Assembly: GCF_002341865.1 (NCBI RefSeq)
Contig: NZ_DDOV01000061.1
Location: forward strand, 40,195 to 62,611
Direction of reading: 5' to 3'
From: Clostridium sp. UBA2485
GTDB taxonomy: Bacteria > Bacillota > Clostridia > Clostridiales > Clostridiaceae
Length of the DNA: 22,417 nucleotides
Part shown: one piece after another, positions 22,393 to 22,417 of the stretch
Layout of the letters: every line of letters begins with the position of its first letter
How positions within the stretch are numbered: position 1 is the stretch's first letter
Translations under genes and position numbers: made by a program
Notes under the pieces: model-generated
The model's database searches: none
Told to the model about the DNA's origin: nothing
Seen by the model: only the letters and a program-made list of their open reading frames with translations

Positions 22393-22417
22393 AATTGTAG
22401 TGGCGAACAGTGTTCGC
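22393..22417 (+). repeat. Palindromic repeat cut by the window end
   Basis: AATTGTAGTGGCGAACAGTG followed by TTCGC is the same terminal palindrome as at 8218, with a similar left flank (AATTGTAG as in copy 2). The last base of the palindrome falls outside the window. Confidence 0.7.

Overview
The window looks like a chromosomal segment of a low-GC, strictly anaerobic Firmicute, most likely Clostridium sensu stricto. The basis is very AT-rich codon use and intergenic DNA, strong AGGAGG-type ribosome binding sites, intrinsic terminators after most genes, rubrerythrin and rubredoxin proteins, and several intergenic repeats of a kind I associate with clostridial genomes. Species cannot be fixed from sequence alone. 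I see no rRNA, tRNA, CRISPR array, intact insertion sequence or prophage.

Layout. (1) 1-1989 is the 3' two thirds of an M16C (PreP/Cym1-like) metallopeptidase, closed by a long hairpin terminator. (2) 2364-6486 is a metal-homeostasis island. It holds a CadC-like ArsR/SmtB sensor in its own transcription unit, then a second ArsR/SmtB sensor with a promoter carrying two 18-bp operators, a free-standing HMA metallochaperone, a Zn/Cd/Pb-type P1B ATPase without its own HMA domain, and a Fur-family regulator. The middle of this operon carries a degenerate tandem duplication of about 410 bp. It left a fragment of the ATPase start, a fragment of the regulator end, and a second HMA gene that is nearly intact but has a one-base frameshift. 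(3) 6717-10098 holds two convergent MATE exporters separated by a cluster of palindromic repeats, one of which appears to serve as a terminator. (4) 10536-13682 has a regulator with a long unrecognised N-terminal part and an ArsR-like C-terminal HTH, then two minus-strand genes, an alpha/beta hydrolase and an APH-fold phosphotransferase. (5) 13918-15597 is a full-length ABC exporter half-transporter, divergent from the phosphotransferase, with palindromes around its promoter. (6) 15963-18945 pairs a PLD-nuclease/SF2-helicase protein with a convergent MazG-like pyrophosphohydrolase. (7) 19343-22340 is a redox group: rubrerythrin, a rubredoxin-glutamate-synthase-like flavoprotein, and an FMN reductase with an iron-sulfur-flavoprotein-like cysteine motif.

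How the genes fit together. The metal island reads as a sense-and-export module: sensors derepress a chaperone and an efflux ATPase when Zn/Cd/Pb rises. The two MATE pumps and the ABC exporter suggest small-molecule or drug export. The rubredoxin-linked proteins fit oxygen and peroxide defence in an anaerobe. The most notable observations are the remodelled duplication in the metal operon with a freshly broken HMA copy, the operator that exactly fills a promoter spacer, the palindromic repeat family with a compensatory change, and the PLD-helicase protein as a candidate repair or defence enzyme.
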